Of a stretch of 64,000 bases of DNA, positions 47,501 to 53,769 are shown one piece after another. The stretch is from Dipteris shenzhenensis (Eukaryota > Polypodiophyta > Polypodiopsida > Gleicheniales). The notes below the pieces were generated by a model. That model ran no database searches and was not told where the DNA came from. It saw only the letters and a program-made list of their open reading frames with translations. Both the position numbers and the translations under genes were made by a program. The stretch lies in the NCBI GenBank assembly GCA_047967505.1, contig CM106539.1; one strand, written 5' to 3'. The stretch's first letter is position 1; the number at the start of each line of letters is the position of its first letter.

Positions 47501-50500
47501 CGGAGTCACAACCTTTTCTCTTGGATGAGATGGCTTAAGACAGGGTGGAGTGGTCTTTCTTGGCGGGCACTATGCAGAGGTTGGGTTTCTCAAATGGATT
47601 AGAGGAGTCTCAACGCTCTCTGCGGGGAGCCTAGTCAGATGCTTATAGGTGGACACATGGGTGGGGCCTTTTCTCTCTCTCGCTTGGTCCGCCAGGGCTG
47701 CCTCCTAGCTCCCTTTCTTTTCCTTTTTGTGGCAGAGGCATTGGGCTACTACTTGAGATTGCAGTGGCAGGTCTCACAAGGTTGAGGCTCCCAATCAGAC
47801 GACAGGAGGAGCTGTTGGATTCCGAGTTTGCAGATGACACAACCTTGTACGTAGAGGACACCACAGTGAGCTTGGAGAGAGTCCGAGGAGCCCTGCCTAT
47901 TTATTGTGAGGCCTCGAGTGCACGGATCAACTGGACAAAATCCATCGGTTTCTTCACAGGCTATGAGGAGACACAGGAGATTCGAGAGTGGGGAAGTGCC
48001 TTTGGCTTCCACTAGATACTACGGGGCCAGACAGCGAGATACCTCAGGTGCCAGGTGGGTATTGATATTACAACAGAGCAGCAGATCGCCCCGATTCTTG
48101 AGAATGTTCGTCGCAAGCTTCTCTACTTAAGCTTCGCCAAACTCTCCCTAGCAAGCCGTGCCTTAGTAGGAAACCAGGTCCTTGCCACAGCCTTACATTG
48201 CCTCCTGCTGGTGCTTCCACAAAGGGTGCATTGGATAGCTCCGACGTTTGGTTCGGAAAATCCTTTGGGCGATCGCTTGGCAGACAGTGATCATGCCGCA
48301 AGCATTGGGAGGCTTGGATATCATTGATCCGAAGATGCAGAGCAGAGCAGAGCCCACTTGGGCAAGTTGGTTGTGTGTGGCCTCACCCCTAGTGCAAAGC
48401 CCTAGAAGCTCCTCTTACAGCGAGGGCTTCTCAGGAACACCCCACGCACTGGGGGGCAATGGCAGCACTCACACAGATGGATCTTCTCAAAAGCCCCCCT
48501 TACCGGGAAGGGTTCCCCCATGAGGAGGAACCTCCATAGAGTCTGGCAAAGATTAGCGGGGGGCATCATATGTGCTCAGCCCCGTTGCAAAGAGGAGTTC
48601 GAGCCCTCAGGATTATGACCCGCATGTAGAGCCTTTAGAGGGACTACACCTGGGGGATGGTAGCCTGGTTGACGCGGATGGAGGTCACGCGTTCCAGATT
48701 GATGAGGTCTATCCAGCTTACTGGATACAAGGTCAAAGCATTCAGAGGATAGAGCTCCATGAGGGGGTCCCTCCTCATAGCCCGGATCCTCGTTCCCATC
48801 CGGAGGATAGCGTGTGGGAGGTAGTAGCCAATATCACAGCGTGGAACATTTGGGTTGCTCGCTGAAGTCTGATGATGGGTGAGCATCCGGTTTCACCCTC
48901 GGCTACCTTGGTCGCCATTTGGCAAGATATCATCTACACCCTGCGCTCCACCTGGGAGCGTGGGCTCGAGGGCAACTGTCACAAGGCGCGCACATTTCTA
49001 CAAGGATTGGCTTGCAGGAGTTTTCTACATATTCAGTCCGCGAGGGATTCGCTGGTTGTATAGTCTCCCCACTTGGCTGTCAGCCCCTCTACCAGAGAGA
49101 TTCCCTAGGCAGTGAACTGGGGCCTTATTGGTTTTTCCATACCAGCACCTTCGGGGCTGCTGTTTTGTATGAAGTTTTTCAAGCATTAATAGAAGGTTTC
49201 TTTCTTCGCAAAAAAAAACCAGCAGGTCTTTAGTCATACGTCTTTAGTCATACATGCTCACTAGCTTCTTCTCATAGGGAGGACCATACAGTTGGGTAGC
49301 TAAGTACTAACCAAGTGCCCAAAAGGCAAAGCATGAATTCCAACACCCTCATTTTACTTGCCCAAGTCATTAGGGCCTTTTGCTCTCCGTGGTCTTGGCA
49401 CAAGACTCTTGACCGCTACATCGATCTCTCCGAACTGTCAAGGGAAACCTACATCTCAGAGGAAACTTCTTTGACCTTGGAGAACCCATGATGATGGAGT
49501 CAAGCGCTGTAGAACGTAGTTTATGTATGGCCAACAGCTCAGATTTATATTTTCTCCAAAAAGTGTATTCATGTAAATTCTTCATATCGTTATATTCTAG
49601 GAGCACTCTTTGGAATCTTCTTTTTATATAACTGGACCATCAGCCTGTCCATGTGTGTGTATGAGAAGCAGTCTTTGTGAAGATGTCAATTGAACACACA
49701 AGAACGTTTCATGTCCACCTCGCCTTTCCTATATCAAGGGACCGAAAGATAAGCAGTCAATATTCTCCTTCAAAATTTCCTTTCCAGGCTAAGCAGCGAT
49801 AGGGGGTCTATCTGCAGAGAGTCCTAAGAATGTAAGCAGACGACTTGTACTTGTGGAGAATGAAACGAACAAACACAAAGCTAATCAATCACGGGTGATG
49901 ACATGAAGAATATCCGCCCAGCCAACCTCTGTCAAAGGCAAGGACAACAGATTCAACGCGACTTTCTTTTCCAGCAAGCCTTTGCAGAGCCCTCAACTCC
50001 CTAGACAAATCTGGATGCCATGTGTAATCATCAGGAAGCCCCTAGCATGCACCCTTTTTACCCCTCTCTTGGGATAAACATTAATTCCATTTGCCCCTTG
50101 GCAATTCACACATTTAGGTGCACCTAGGTCCTCCGTTTAGTCCATGCCATGTCACCCACACCGAAGGCCTTGACATTGATTCATTTAACCATATATTTAA
50201 AGCACAATAAAATGTAATACAAAAGTTGATCCTCTAAAGGAAAATGTCCACCAACCCTTCCAAGGTCATGTTATCTCGGCTTCAGCATAACAGAGAACCT
50301 TAGGTTTGAATAATGTACAGTGCAAGATGAGATTGCCGACATGTAATGACATCACTGATTAGATAAGATTGTCATACCCTGGAAAGTATTGCAAATCTGA
50401 AACAATTAAACAAGCTCTTTCTTTAATTTGCTGGCTAGTTTCAATACACAAACATATAGAAAACGTACAGATGTATAAAATGCATGTACAGACTTCGCTT

Positions 50501-51169
50501 GACAATCATTTGGCACATGCCTAAGGTTATATTTTCTCACACCTTTCATGTAGGTATTCCTGTGGGTATATGAAAAAACAAAAACATTACGCAAAAAGTA
50601 AATTTCACACAGCTGCATCTACTGGAGATGGAAAGTGCTAGAGGATTTACACTTCATTATTTGACTACGTGCTTTTACATAGAGAGTCCAGAAAAGCATC
50701 GACCTGTTTATATCGTGTGAACTGATTCAGGTATTGGAAACCCGAGAGAATAACCAGAAGCCCGACTAGCACAGCTCGCAGATCCTGTTTGTTGATCATC
50801 ATTAAAGCTTTGTTAACAAAAATCAAATAGAGCTTGACTGTCTAACAACCAAAAAAACTTGAGCTAAATACTTGTAATGGATACCAAAACTGAATATGCA
50901 AAGTATGAAATGAAGAAGAGAGCTAACCGTTTCAGGACCGTAATAAGTTTGATAATACCTGGCCGTGTTATAGAACACCTATCACACACAAACTATTATC
51001 AATGCTGAAAAGTGAATTTAAACACAAATTGCATTGAATTCCCAAAAAAGCAATTTGCCAAGAAAAAACTGGCGCCAGATAGCAGGTACATTCAGATGCA
51101 GTAATAAACCTGTTCAGGATGAGCGACAGCATAATCATACTGTTCTCTCGTTGCATCATCTTTCAAAAT
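15713..51169 (-). CDS. DnaJ 50 / DNAJC25-like ER membrane J-protein gene (partial, 5 exons)
   Basis: Five exons of 60, 51, 81, 110 and 121 bp join in frame into 141 codons. They match the centre of DNAJC25-type proteins: the end of the J domain ([11 protein letters not shown]), a [13 protein letters not shown] block, a first membrane segment ([16 protein letters not shown]), a [15 protein letters not shown] block, and a KELELQI...GEKPSIW block leading into a second membrane segment. In this family the J domain stimulates an Hsp70 at the ER membrane. Intron phases are consistent, including a phase-2 intron between exons 4 and 5. Introns are 131, 143, 16614 and 18146 bp; the two long ones hold most of the transposons here. 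The HPD-bearing 5' exon and the C-terminal exons are not found. No frameshift or stop lies in any exon, so the gene looks intact. Confidence 0.85.
15834..16723. other. host-like intron sequence
   Basis: AT-rich sequence between DnaJ exon 5 and the copia 1 LTR. No ORF or repeat I can support. Confidence 0.5.
16724..17003 (-). repeat. probable 3' LTR of copia 1 (280 bp)
   Basis: On the minus strand it starts TGTAGGCTATTTTATGGG right after a purine run (GGAGGGGGGG, 17004-17014) and ends CTTCCTACACCCAACA, giving TG...CA with short inverted ends TGT/ACA. No second copy is present, so the limits are inferred from the polypurine tract and termini. Confidence 0.55.
17135..18600 (-). pseudogene. copia 1 reverse transcriptase and RNase H
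   Basis: The RT starts at the inversion edge with [20 protein letters not shown], then [51 protein letters not shown] and [11 protein letters not shown] (the YVDD box, near 18075). The RNase H part runs from about 17690 with [16 protein letters not shown] and [11 protein letters not shown] to [10 protein letters not shown] near 17180. In-frame stops at several sites (near 17640, 17950, 18205, 18470) make it inactive. Confidence 0.88.
18601..19363 (+). pseudogene. copia 1 integrase C-terminus to RT linker, inverted in place
   Basis: The plus strand reads [20 protein letters not shown], then [20 protein letters not shown], then [15 protein letters not shown] and SRDVAFDE, then the linker to the start of RT ending [11 protein letters not shown]. 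This is exactly the portion missing between the minus-strand integrase core (ending MARCML) and the minus-strand RT (starting IHQNNTW). Both edges fall at codon-compatible points without visible loss. Stops near 18779 and 19141 show decay. Confidence 0.88.
19364..20155 (-). pseudogene. copia 1 integrase N-terminus and core
   Basis: The frame carries the zinc-binding [15 protein letters not shown] and [12 protein letters not shown] blocks, then the catalytic core: HSDVCGSM with the first Asp, [11 protein letters not shown] with the second, [14 protein letters not shown] with the Glu. It stops being readable at MARCML, the inversion edge. A frameshift near 19840 separates the zinc and core regions. 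Confidence 0.85.
20161..20952 (-). pseudogene. copia 1 gag and protease
   Basis: The gag C-terminal half has [17 protein letters not shown] and [13 protein letters not shown], typical of the UBN2-type copia gag, then a CX2CX4HX4C knuckle at 20515-20556 ([14 protein letters not shown]). The protease active site [12 protein letters not shown] is at 20305-20320. Stops at about 20558 and 20746 interrupt it. The gag N-terminus is lost at the LINE junction. Confidence 0.85.
20985..21715 (+). mobile_element. LINE A 3'-end fragment (zf-RVT)
   Basis: The frame starts in the C-terminal zinc motif of plant LINE ORF2: [18 protein letters not shown] with four metal ligands, then RTIWKGV. A decayed 3' UTR follows, with a 22-bp unit duplicated at 21515-21560, ending in AAATAATC...GGGGAAAAATAATAA. 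It has replaced the 5' end of copia 1. Confidence 0.8.
21724..22112 (+). repeat. LTR of an otherwise lost element (389 bp)
   Basis: It starts TGTGTGTTGTG, ends TTTGTCA, and is followed after 2 bp by TGGTATCAAAGCC (22115-22127), a primer site differing at one base from the initiator tRNA-Met site. No matching 3' LTR or coding region follows, so only the 5' end remains. The left limit is inferred from TG next to a LINE tail. Confidence 0.6.
22128..22448. other. no recognisable feature
   Basis: Sequence between the primer site at 22115 and the gypsy 2 LTR fragment; probably leader of the lost element. No coding similarity seen. Confidence 0.4.
22449..22715 (+). repeat. 5' LTR remnant of gypsy 2
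   Basis: Matches the last 258 bp of the 3' LTR from GTGACCAAGTGCTTC to CTCTTGAGAGAGGGA. It includes AGTAATAAAAACC, a likely poly(A) signal region. The 600 bp of U3 present at 27639-28245 are absent. Confidence 0.85.
23385..23560 (+). repeat. 25-bp minisatellite with TGACGTGGC core
   Basis: Five exact TGACGTGGC units start at 23386, 23415, 23440, 23465 and 23489, with decayed versions before (23310-23375) and after (23514-23575). The spacing is about 25 bp. TGACGTGG is a known binding core for plant bZIP factors. It lies in the leader of gypsy 2; whether it acts as a regulatory array is inference. Confidence 0.85.
23580..23805 (+). repeat. GGTTA / TAACC palindromic repeat cluster
   Basis: Short blocks such as CTGGTTAGTTAACC, GTTGGTCTAACCA and CTGGTTAGTCGAACCAG recur in both orientations over 225 bp. 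It resembles the GGTTAAC...GTTAACC blocks in the gypsy 2 LTR at 27810-27920. No coding content. Confidence 0.7.
24142..24720 (+). pseudogene. gypsy 2 gag end and aspartic protease
   Basis: The frame opens in what may be the end of a gag zinc knuckle ([11 protein letters not shown]). The protease follows with [13 protein letters not shown] (active-site Asp at about 24350), then LGIKTEEL and [14 protein letters not shown]. It ends at a stop at 24718. The rest of gag is absent upstream. Confidence 0.8.
24741..26130 (+). pseudogene. gypsy 2 reverse transcriptase and RNase H
   Basis: RT blocks in order: [30 protein letters not shown], then a frameshift near 25060 that damages the CVDYRTLN block, [26 protein letters not shown], a stop at 25327, the catalytic box as FFDD (about 25354), [11 protein letters not shown] and [10 protein letters not shown]. 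RNase H follows with [15 protein letters not shown] (Ser replaced by Cys next to the first Asp), [19 protein letters not shown], then a stop at 25981 before TDHK. Inactive. Confidence 0.88.
26131..27626 (+). pseudogene. gypsy 2 integrase and chromodomain
   Basis: Zinc domain: [14 protein letters not shown] and [11 protein letters not shown]. Core: [20 protein letters not shown] and a decayed [10 protein letters not shown] region with frameshift near 26850. The C-terminal domain has [20 protein letters not shown] and [13 protein letters not shown] chromodomain-like end follows ([16 protein letters not shown], then a stop replacing the expected Trp, then MDEDML). Chromodomains direct integration to particular chromatin in this lineage. 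Stops lie at 26658, 27051 and 27543. Confidence 0.85.
27639..28503 (+). repeat. 3' LTR of gypsy 2 (about 865 bp)
   Basis: It starts TGTCACCATC right after a purine-rich run (AGAAGCCGAGGAAA). U3 holds an array of TTGAC/GTCAA palindromes, then AATAAATATATTTATTATAT as a TATA-like region at 28030-28050. The downstream third is repeated at 22449-22715. The right end joins copia 2, so a few terminal bases may be lost. Confidence 0.8.
27660..28025 (+). promoter_or_regulatory. W-box palindrome array in LTR U3
   Basis: TTGAC[C/T] occurs six times on the plus strand (27676, 27736, 27757, 27866, 27950, 28011) and its complement six times, often paired as TTGACTNCGGTCAA. Two 80-bp units (about 27755-27835 and 27845-27925) repeat with an inner TTGGTTTATT block. 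TTGACY is the WRKY-binding W-box. Regulatory action is inferred from position upstream of a TATA-like stretch. Confidence 0.6.
28510..29775 (-). pseudogene. copia 2 integrase and linker
   Basis: Blocks in order: [16 protein letters not shown] (zinc His residues), [31 protein letters not shown], a core with a damaged second Asp region near 29280 (a stop in RID-GGEYMS), [14 protein letters not shown] (Glu), [43 protein letters not shown] and SRDVIFSE. A stop at 28669 and degeneration follow. The RT that should come next is absent. Confidence 0.85.
29732..30810 (-). pseudogene. copia 2 gag (C-terminal half) and protease
   Basis: Gag: [35 protein letters not shown], then a CX2CX4HX4C knuckle at 30332-30373 ([14 protein letters not shown]). 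Protease: [12 protein letters not shown] with DSGA at 30047-30058, then [18 protein letters not shown] stop lies at about 30389. The N-terminal half of gag is separated by inversion. Confidence 0.85.
31020..31140 (-). mobile_element. gypsy RT N-terminal fragment
   Basis: About 120 bp similar to 10522-10640 of gypsy 1, the region before RT (the [18 protein letters not shown] block in gypsy 1). Isolated between copia 2 pieces; a footprint of rearrangement. Confidence 0.7.
31525..31850 (+). repeat. CCGTACA-rich degenerate array
   Basis: GTAC occurs 19 times in about 325 bp, mostly as TTCCGTACA or CTGTACAG. One 36-bp unit (TTTCCGTACACTTCGTCT core) is tandemly repeated at about 31745-31815. It lies in the copia 2 leader and is likely non-coding although several frames stay open. 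Confidence 0.8.
31990..32260 (+). repeat. TTTGGGGCTTTTGCA repeats
   Basis: Four near-copies of TTTGGGGCTTTTGCA lie at about 31994, 32035, 32070 and 32122, followed by TTTGCAG units. Part of the copia 2 leader. Confidence 0.75.
32423..32870 (+). pseudogene. copia 2 gag N-terminal half, inverted
   Basis: Starts [20 protein letters not shown], then [20 protein letters not shown], typical of copia gag. A stop near 32696 and a frameshift follow, then [14 protein letters not shown] and [16 protein letters not shown], after which LINE sequence begins. The next native block (EGDSMNSHL) is on the minus strand at 30805, so the two halves of one gag face each other. Confidence 0.82.
32878..33752 (+). 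mobile_element. LINE family B copy 2, truncated at both ends
   Basis: Begins in the RT just before [20 protein letters not shown], continues through [27 protein letters not shown], a [14 protein letters not shown] block, to GDQRCWYL. It is very similar to 42040-42870. The YADD box is YADN (33071-33082). It lies 230 bp from DnaJ exon 4. Confidence 0.85.
33980..34089 (-). CDS. DnaJ 50-like exon 4
   Basis: Acceptor TTGGGCAG at 34090-34097 and donor CAG|GTGATA at 33979. It has 36 codons plus two bases: [20 protein letters not shown], then a Lys-rich tail ([10 protein letters not shown]). It joins exon 3 without gap against the family pattern ([26 protein letters not shown]). The exon is isolated between introns of 16.6 and 18.1 kb. 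Confidence 0.88.
34090..34898. other. host intron sequence next to exon 4
   Basis: AT-rich, no transposon similarity. Ends at a TATATGTGTGTGTGCGCGC microsatellite into which a LINE has inserted. Confidence 0.5.
34899..35290 (+). mobile_element. 5'-truncated LINE insertion, 392 bp
   Basis: A 3' UTR-like stretch ends in an 11-base poly(A) (35280-35290). It is flanked by a perfect 10-bp direct repeat GTGTGCGCGC at 34889-34898 and 35291-35300, the expected target-site duplication. It carries no recognisable ORF2 part, so the family is uncertain. Confidence 0.75.
35417..35451 (+). repeat. (TG)n microsatellite
   Basis: About 17 TG units next to the 5' end of a LINE insertion. Part of the target for at least two insertions. 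Confidence 0.95.
35459..36981 (+). mobile_element. LINE A insertion in (TG)n, copy 1
   Basis: A 1.5-kb 5'-truncated LINE starting in the thumb/connection region ([19 protein letters not shown], then [20 protein letters not shown]) and ending in poly(A) at 36970-36981. The C-terminal zinc motif is [19 protein letters not shown] near 36515-36570. A stop near 36342 splits the frame. A perfect 15-bp target duplication GTGTGTGTTTTATGG flanks it at 35444-35458 and 36982-36996. Confidence 0.9.
36990..38290 (+). mobile_element. LINE A insertion in (TG)n, copy 2
   Basis: A second 5'-truncated copy of the same LINE, matching copy 1 from its [10 protein letters not shown] block on, with poly(A) at 38283-38290. 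An 8-bp repeat GTGTGTGT flanks it (36982-36989 and 38291-38298). The frame 37454-38200 ends in the same Leu-Cys-Phe as copy 1 and has the [18 protein letters not shown] zinc motif. A stop at 37409 interrupts an otherwise well kept frame. Confidence 0.88.
38694..40035 (+). pseudogene. LINE B ORF1
   Basis: The N-terminal part ([17 protein letters not shown]) is basic and followed by Ser/Thr/Pro-rich sequence. The C-terminal part (39518-39835) has a helical stretch ([16 protein letters not shown]) and a block [40 protein letters not shown], resembling the RRM-like and C-terminal domains of LINE ORF1 proteins. Several frames are needed to read it through. No zinc knuckle is seen, unlike LINE A. 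Confidence 0.65.
40050..43560 (+). pseudogene. LINE B ORF2 (endonuclease, RT, zinc motif)
   Basis: Endonuclease: [37 protein letters not shown] (catalytic Asp, Asn), [10 protein letters not shown] and a final EADHTNLFF with the His. [48 protein letters not shown] (frameshifted near 41910), [20 protein letters not shown], then a 2-base deletion in the YADD codons at 42208-42219. C-terminus: [20 protein letters not shown], a CX2C...H...C motif near 43250-43310. At least five breaks, so inactive. Confidence 0.88.
44150..44990 (+). pseudogene. LINE A ORF1, gag-like
   Basis: A CX2CX4HX4C zinc knuckle lies at 44281-44322 ([14 protein letters not shown]). Upstream blocks [20 protein letters not shown] precede it in a shifted frame. 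A (GA)n run at 44511-44549 and a proline-rich stretch follow (44600-44760). The DUF4283-like start seen at 4425 is not clearly preserved. Confidence 0.7.
44511..44549 (+). repeat. (GA)n microsatellite
   Basis: About 17 GA units inside LINE A ORF1, after the zinc knuckle. Confidence 0.95.
45500..48870 (+). pseudogene. LINE A ORF2 (endonuclease and RT)
   Basis: Endonuclease: [95 protein letters not shown], then an insertion, [30 protein letters not shown], and an intact catalytic box FADD at 47827-47838 with [13 protein letters not shown]. Thumb and connection: [25 protein letters not shown] and GGLDIIDPK. The frame changes many times. Confidence 0.88.
46983..47347. mobile_element. unidentified insertion in LINE A RT
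   Basis: About 365 bp with no LINE similarity lie between the ICLIPKGG block and AYKIVAK. It contains a 30-bp imperfect direct repeat (47269-47298 and 47310-47340; GGCT[T/C]AGGC[T/C]ATTTG-like) and two AAATAGCGCTTG blocks (47189, 47243). The RPITLLN residues expected here are also missing. No clear TG...CA ends or target duplication. Perhaps a small LTR or SINE-type relic. Confidence 0.5.
49218..49855. other. host intron sequence
   Basis: No transposon similarity recognised. A minus-strand frame (49370-49606) stays open but is not supported by splice signals or known motifs. Confidence 0.45.
49861..50292 (-). repeat. solo LTR of gypsy 1 family (432 bp)
   Basis: Same limits as the LTR at 13172-13622: plus strand TGAAACGAAC...GCATAACA. 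A perfect 5-bp target duplication GAGAA lies on both sides (49856-49860 and 50293-50297). No primer site, gag or polypurine tract is attached, so it is a solo LTR left by LTR-LTR recombination. It has diverged clearly from the 13172 copy. Confidence 0.9.
50298..50703. other. host intron 3 start
   Basis: AT-rich sequence next to the donor of exon 3. Nothing else recognised. Confidence 0.5.
50704..50784 (-). CDS. DnaJ 50-like exon 3
   Basis: Acceptor CAAACAG at 50785-50791 and donor CAG|GTCGAT at 50703, a non-optimal donor. It has 27 codons: [15 protein letters not shown], then [12 protein letters not shown]. The hydrophobic run is the first membrane segment of DNAJC25-type proteins. It is the last exon before the 16.6-kb intron. 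Confidence 0.9.
50928..50978 (-). CDS. DnaJ 50-like exon 2
   Basis: Acceptor GTGTGATAG at 50979-50987 and donor ACG|GTTAGC at 50927. It has 17 codons, [17 protein letters not shown], which fits the conserved FYNTxRYYxxYYG block that follows the J domain in plant DnaJ 50 proteins. Confidence 0.9.
51110..51169 (-). CDS. DnaJ 50-like exon 1 of those visible (end of J domain)
   Basis: Acceptor GAATACAG at 51170-51177 and donor CAG|GTTTAT at 51109. It has 20 codons, [20 protein letters not shown], the last part of a J domain (helix III end and helix IV). The preceding exon should hold the HPD motif; I could not find it between 51170 and the window end, which is crowded with transposons. Confidence 0.9.
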
Positions 51170-51177
51170 CTGTATTC

Positions 51178-51860
51178 ACCACAAAATGAATTTACATTGT
51201 CAATACAAAAGATGCCATCATGAATTTTGCCATCAACTGCCACATTCAGTACTATATGTGCCACATGTAACAGAATTTACGTGAAAGGGGTCATCCCAAG
51301 AAATAAAAGAAATGAACTCTAATGAAGGGCAAGCACTAAGGCCGTTGGAGAAAGGTTGAAAAAGCTGAGATGACACACTTGTGAAATACAAAGAAACTGT
51401 GGGATTTGTAGGAAAGCCTAAACCCTTGATGATTAAGTCCTAGAAAAACATGTGACGTGTAAAAAATTATTAGTGCAGAAAGAAAAATAAAATAAAATAA
51501 AATAATAAAATATTTTAAAACTATATTAGTGCACCGACCTATGGAGGACCCTAGACTCCTTCATTGAATTGGAATTGGATTGTATGGACTCTAAACATGG
51601 TCCTAGATCCTACACAATAGTTACACATTGTCATAATTTAGTGTTGACTCAATCTTGCAACCCATGAGGGCATTATCAGAACAATGGGTACATAAGCCTA
51701 ATAATCCCACCATGATTGAAATGGAGCCATACTTGATTCTTACAAAATTGCATCATGCATGATACAACTCTCCCTGAAGAAACAAGTTATCAGGCATATG
51801 AAGGACATGCCTACATAGGAGAAATTTCTTCACTGTTAAAGCCTTGGTGAATATGTAGCT
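51178..51860. other. host intron sequence
   Basis: AT-rich, includes an (AAAAT)n run at about 51484-51515. No exon or transposon similarity recognised. Confidence 0.5.
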
Positions 51861-51863
51861 TGA

Positions 51864-52660
51864 TTATCCTTGGTACAACAATAAATCATCTAGACCTACC
51901 AATTTCTCACCTTTTCTCAGATGAAGGTCAAAGCAATTCATCATTGGTCGGTGAATATGTCTAGTATAGCGTCCTTGGTAGAACAATAGACCATCTGGAC
52001 CTACTGATTTTTCACCTTTTACACATGAAGGCCAAAGCAATGCATGCTTGGTTATAACAACCAATAACAACTGAACCATCCAACCAGTGTCGTGTCCTTG
52101 GTAAAACAACATGCCATTTGGACCTGCTGTTTTCACCTTTTCACAGATAATGGCCAAAGCAATGCATGCTTGGTTGTAACAACCAATAACAACTGAAACA
52201 TCCTTTGCCATGCCAATATCAGCAAGTAATAAAGCCAAATTGCTTCACTTACTATTGTGTTTCTTGTCCTCATCCATAAAGCAATAGTGGTTGCTTCTTG
52301 CTCACCATAAAATATTGCTATTACTGAGTGATGTGGCTGATTTACTCAATTTCTTTACAAAGGGCATCCACATCTGGGCTGTCAATAAAAACGTCCAATT
52401 TCATCTTGTCTCCATTGGAGCAGAAAATGGTTTGATATCTTGCATGTCAAGCTTTTGCAGCAAGCCTTTAGTTTGCTTTGTCTGGGTGACAAAAATGCCA
52501 TCAGGTGGCACCTTCTAAGCCCAACAAATAATTCAGCTGTCCCAAATCTGCCATCTCATACTGAGTTGCCGTAAGAAAGCTTGATCATTGCTTGTAATGA
52601 TGAGATCTCCACATAGAGGATAACAAAAGTGAAGCTGCCATTTTTATGTGAAAACAAAGA
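51864..52660 (-). mobile_element. copia 3 RT / RNase H fragment
   Basis: On the minus strand, pieces of copia RT (DLIITSNDQAFLRQL, then PDGIFVTQTK, LLQKLDMQD) lead into RNase H (ADIGMAKDVSVVIGCYNQAC). The 3' end of RNase H is present three times (51868-52205). Many frameshifts. The upstream side is cut by the LTR element at 52709. Confidence 0.75.
51868..52205 (-). repeat. triplicated RNase H end of copia 3
   Basis: Three units starting at CCTTGGTA (51868, 51973, 52096; spacing 105 and 123 bp) each code for a CxALA...GEK...GPDGLLFYQG-like stretch on the minus strand. Strongly diverged from each other. Confidence 0.75.
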
Positions 52661-52708
52661 GAATAGGATCTGATTCGTCCTTTTCCATGTCAAATGTTTG
52701 AAAGAAGG

Positions 52709-53727
52709 TGTTAGAAATGACCCACCAGAGGGTACGCACAGTGGAAGACCGATAGAATTGCCCAAGAGCTCACACAGTGTGGTGTGGGGTGTGGAATCAC
52801 AAATTTCTTAACTTAATGTGCATAGATGTGCAAGCCAGTTAATAGACAATGCTCAGAGACAAATATAGAAGCAACACTTTATATTTCCGTCCGTCCACAA
52901 AGTAGGACAGGATACAATACCAAAAGGTTCTCCTACTAGATGTCAAGCACTTCTAGATCTCTGAGCCTGCGTGCTCCACCTCGAGCGTATGTAGACTCTC
53001 TATCCAGAGTGTTCTTCTCAACCTTGCTGCCCTGAGTGTCAGCCTAGGTAGGCAGCCCTCCAAGATCAGTCTGCAGCTCTTCCTTCTCTCCTGGTCCTCC
53101 GGGAATAGGCTCCAAGAGTAGGTCTCCTGCTGCTCCTGACTGCTTGTCTTTTGCTGCTCCAGAAGATGTCAAATGAGGCCAAGGGGCCTCTCCTTTTATA
53201 GGGCACAAGGCCCTTGAATCAACTGACCTGGTAGGGGTATTTGGGCCGACCAGACTGCCCCCCTCCAGTCTGTAAACTGACCTGGTTGGGGGCTGTTCTC
53301 CAGACCCGCCTGGCTATATGGCAGCCCGCCATGGTCCTAGGCACTCTGGCCACCTGCTGGCCCTGTTCCAGGCCTGTCGTAGGCTCCATACAAGGCCCAA
53401 AGGCCCTGCCATGCAAGCGCCTTTGGCCACTGCAGAACCCACCTTCAGCCAGGACACCAGCAGTCCTGTCCTCCATCCAGTAAGCCTCCCCGTACAGCCC
53501 CATACAGTGGGGCCGTACTCTGCTGATGTCATCGCACCCTTCATAGGGCCCTGTTGCAGGCCATACACCTGCTCTGAAGTTCTGTCTTGCCAGGCCAGAT
53601 CCAGGGCTACATGCCCCCGCCATCTCTCCTGCACAAGGTCTCCTTCTAATGCATTTCTTGTGCTGTCCACATGACAGCTCATGTGCTCCTCATATTGGGG
53701 CTTACAGATGGGGAGGTGACCATTCCA
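52709..53727 (-). repeat. 3' LTR of the compact element (about 1.0 kb)
   Basis: On the minus strand it ends CATTTCTAACA at 52709. The first 460 bp (52709-53170) are repeated at 55265-55723. A TATA box (minus CTATAAAAGG) lies at 53192-53201, so U3 is 53202-53727 and transcription should start near 53165-53170. The right limit is inferred from the polypurine tract followed by TGG. Confidence 0.7.
53192..53201 (-). promoter_or_regulatory. TATA box of the LTR promoter
   Basis: Minus strand CTATAAAAGG. Its position about 25-30 bp before the point where the two LTR copies stop matching supports a start site there. Confidence 0.6.
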
Positions 53728-53769
53728 ATACCCCCTCTCACCGACACATCCAGGCCCAATGCCAACACG

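Larger units (their letters stand above)
44040..49217 (+). mobile_element. LINE family A copy 2, nearly full length
   Basis: ORF1 with zinc knuckle, endonuclease, RT and C-terminal region, ending in an A run at 49210-49217. Interrupted by a 365-bp insertion at about 46983-47347. Frameshifts are common. It provides the reference order for 4425-7085 and 7089-7970. Confidence 0.85.

Noticed and set aside
52291-52518. Plus-strand 75-codon ORF
   Set aside because: It is the shadow of a minus-strand copia RT fragment.
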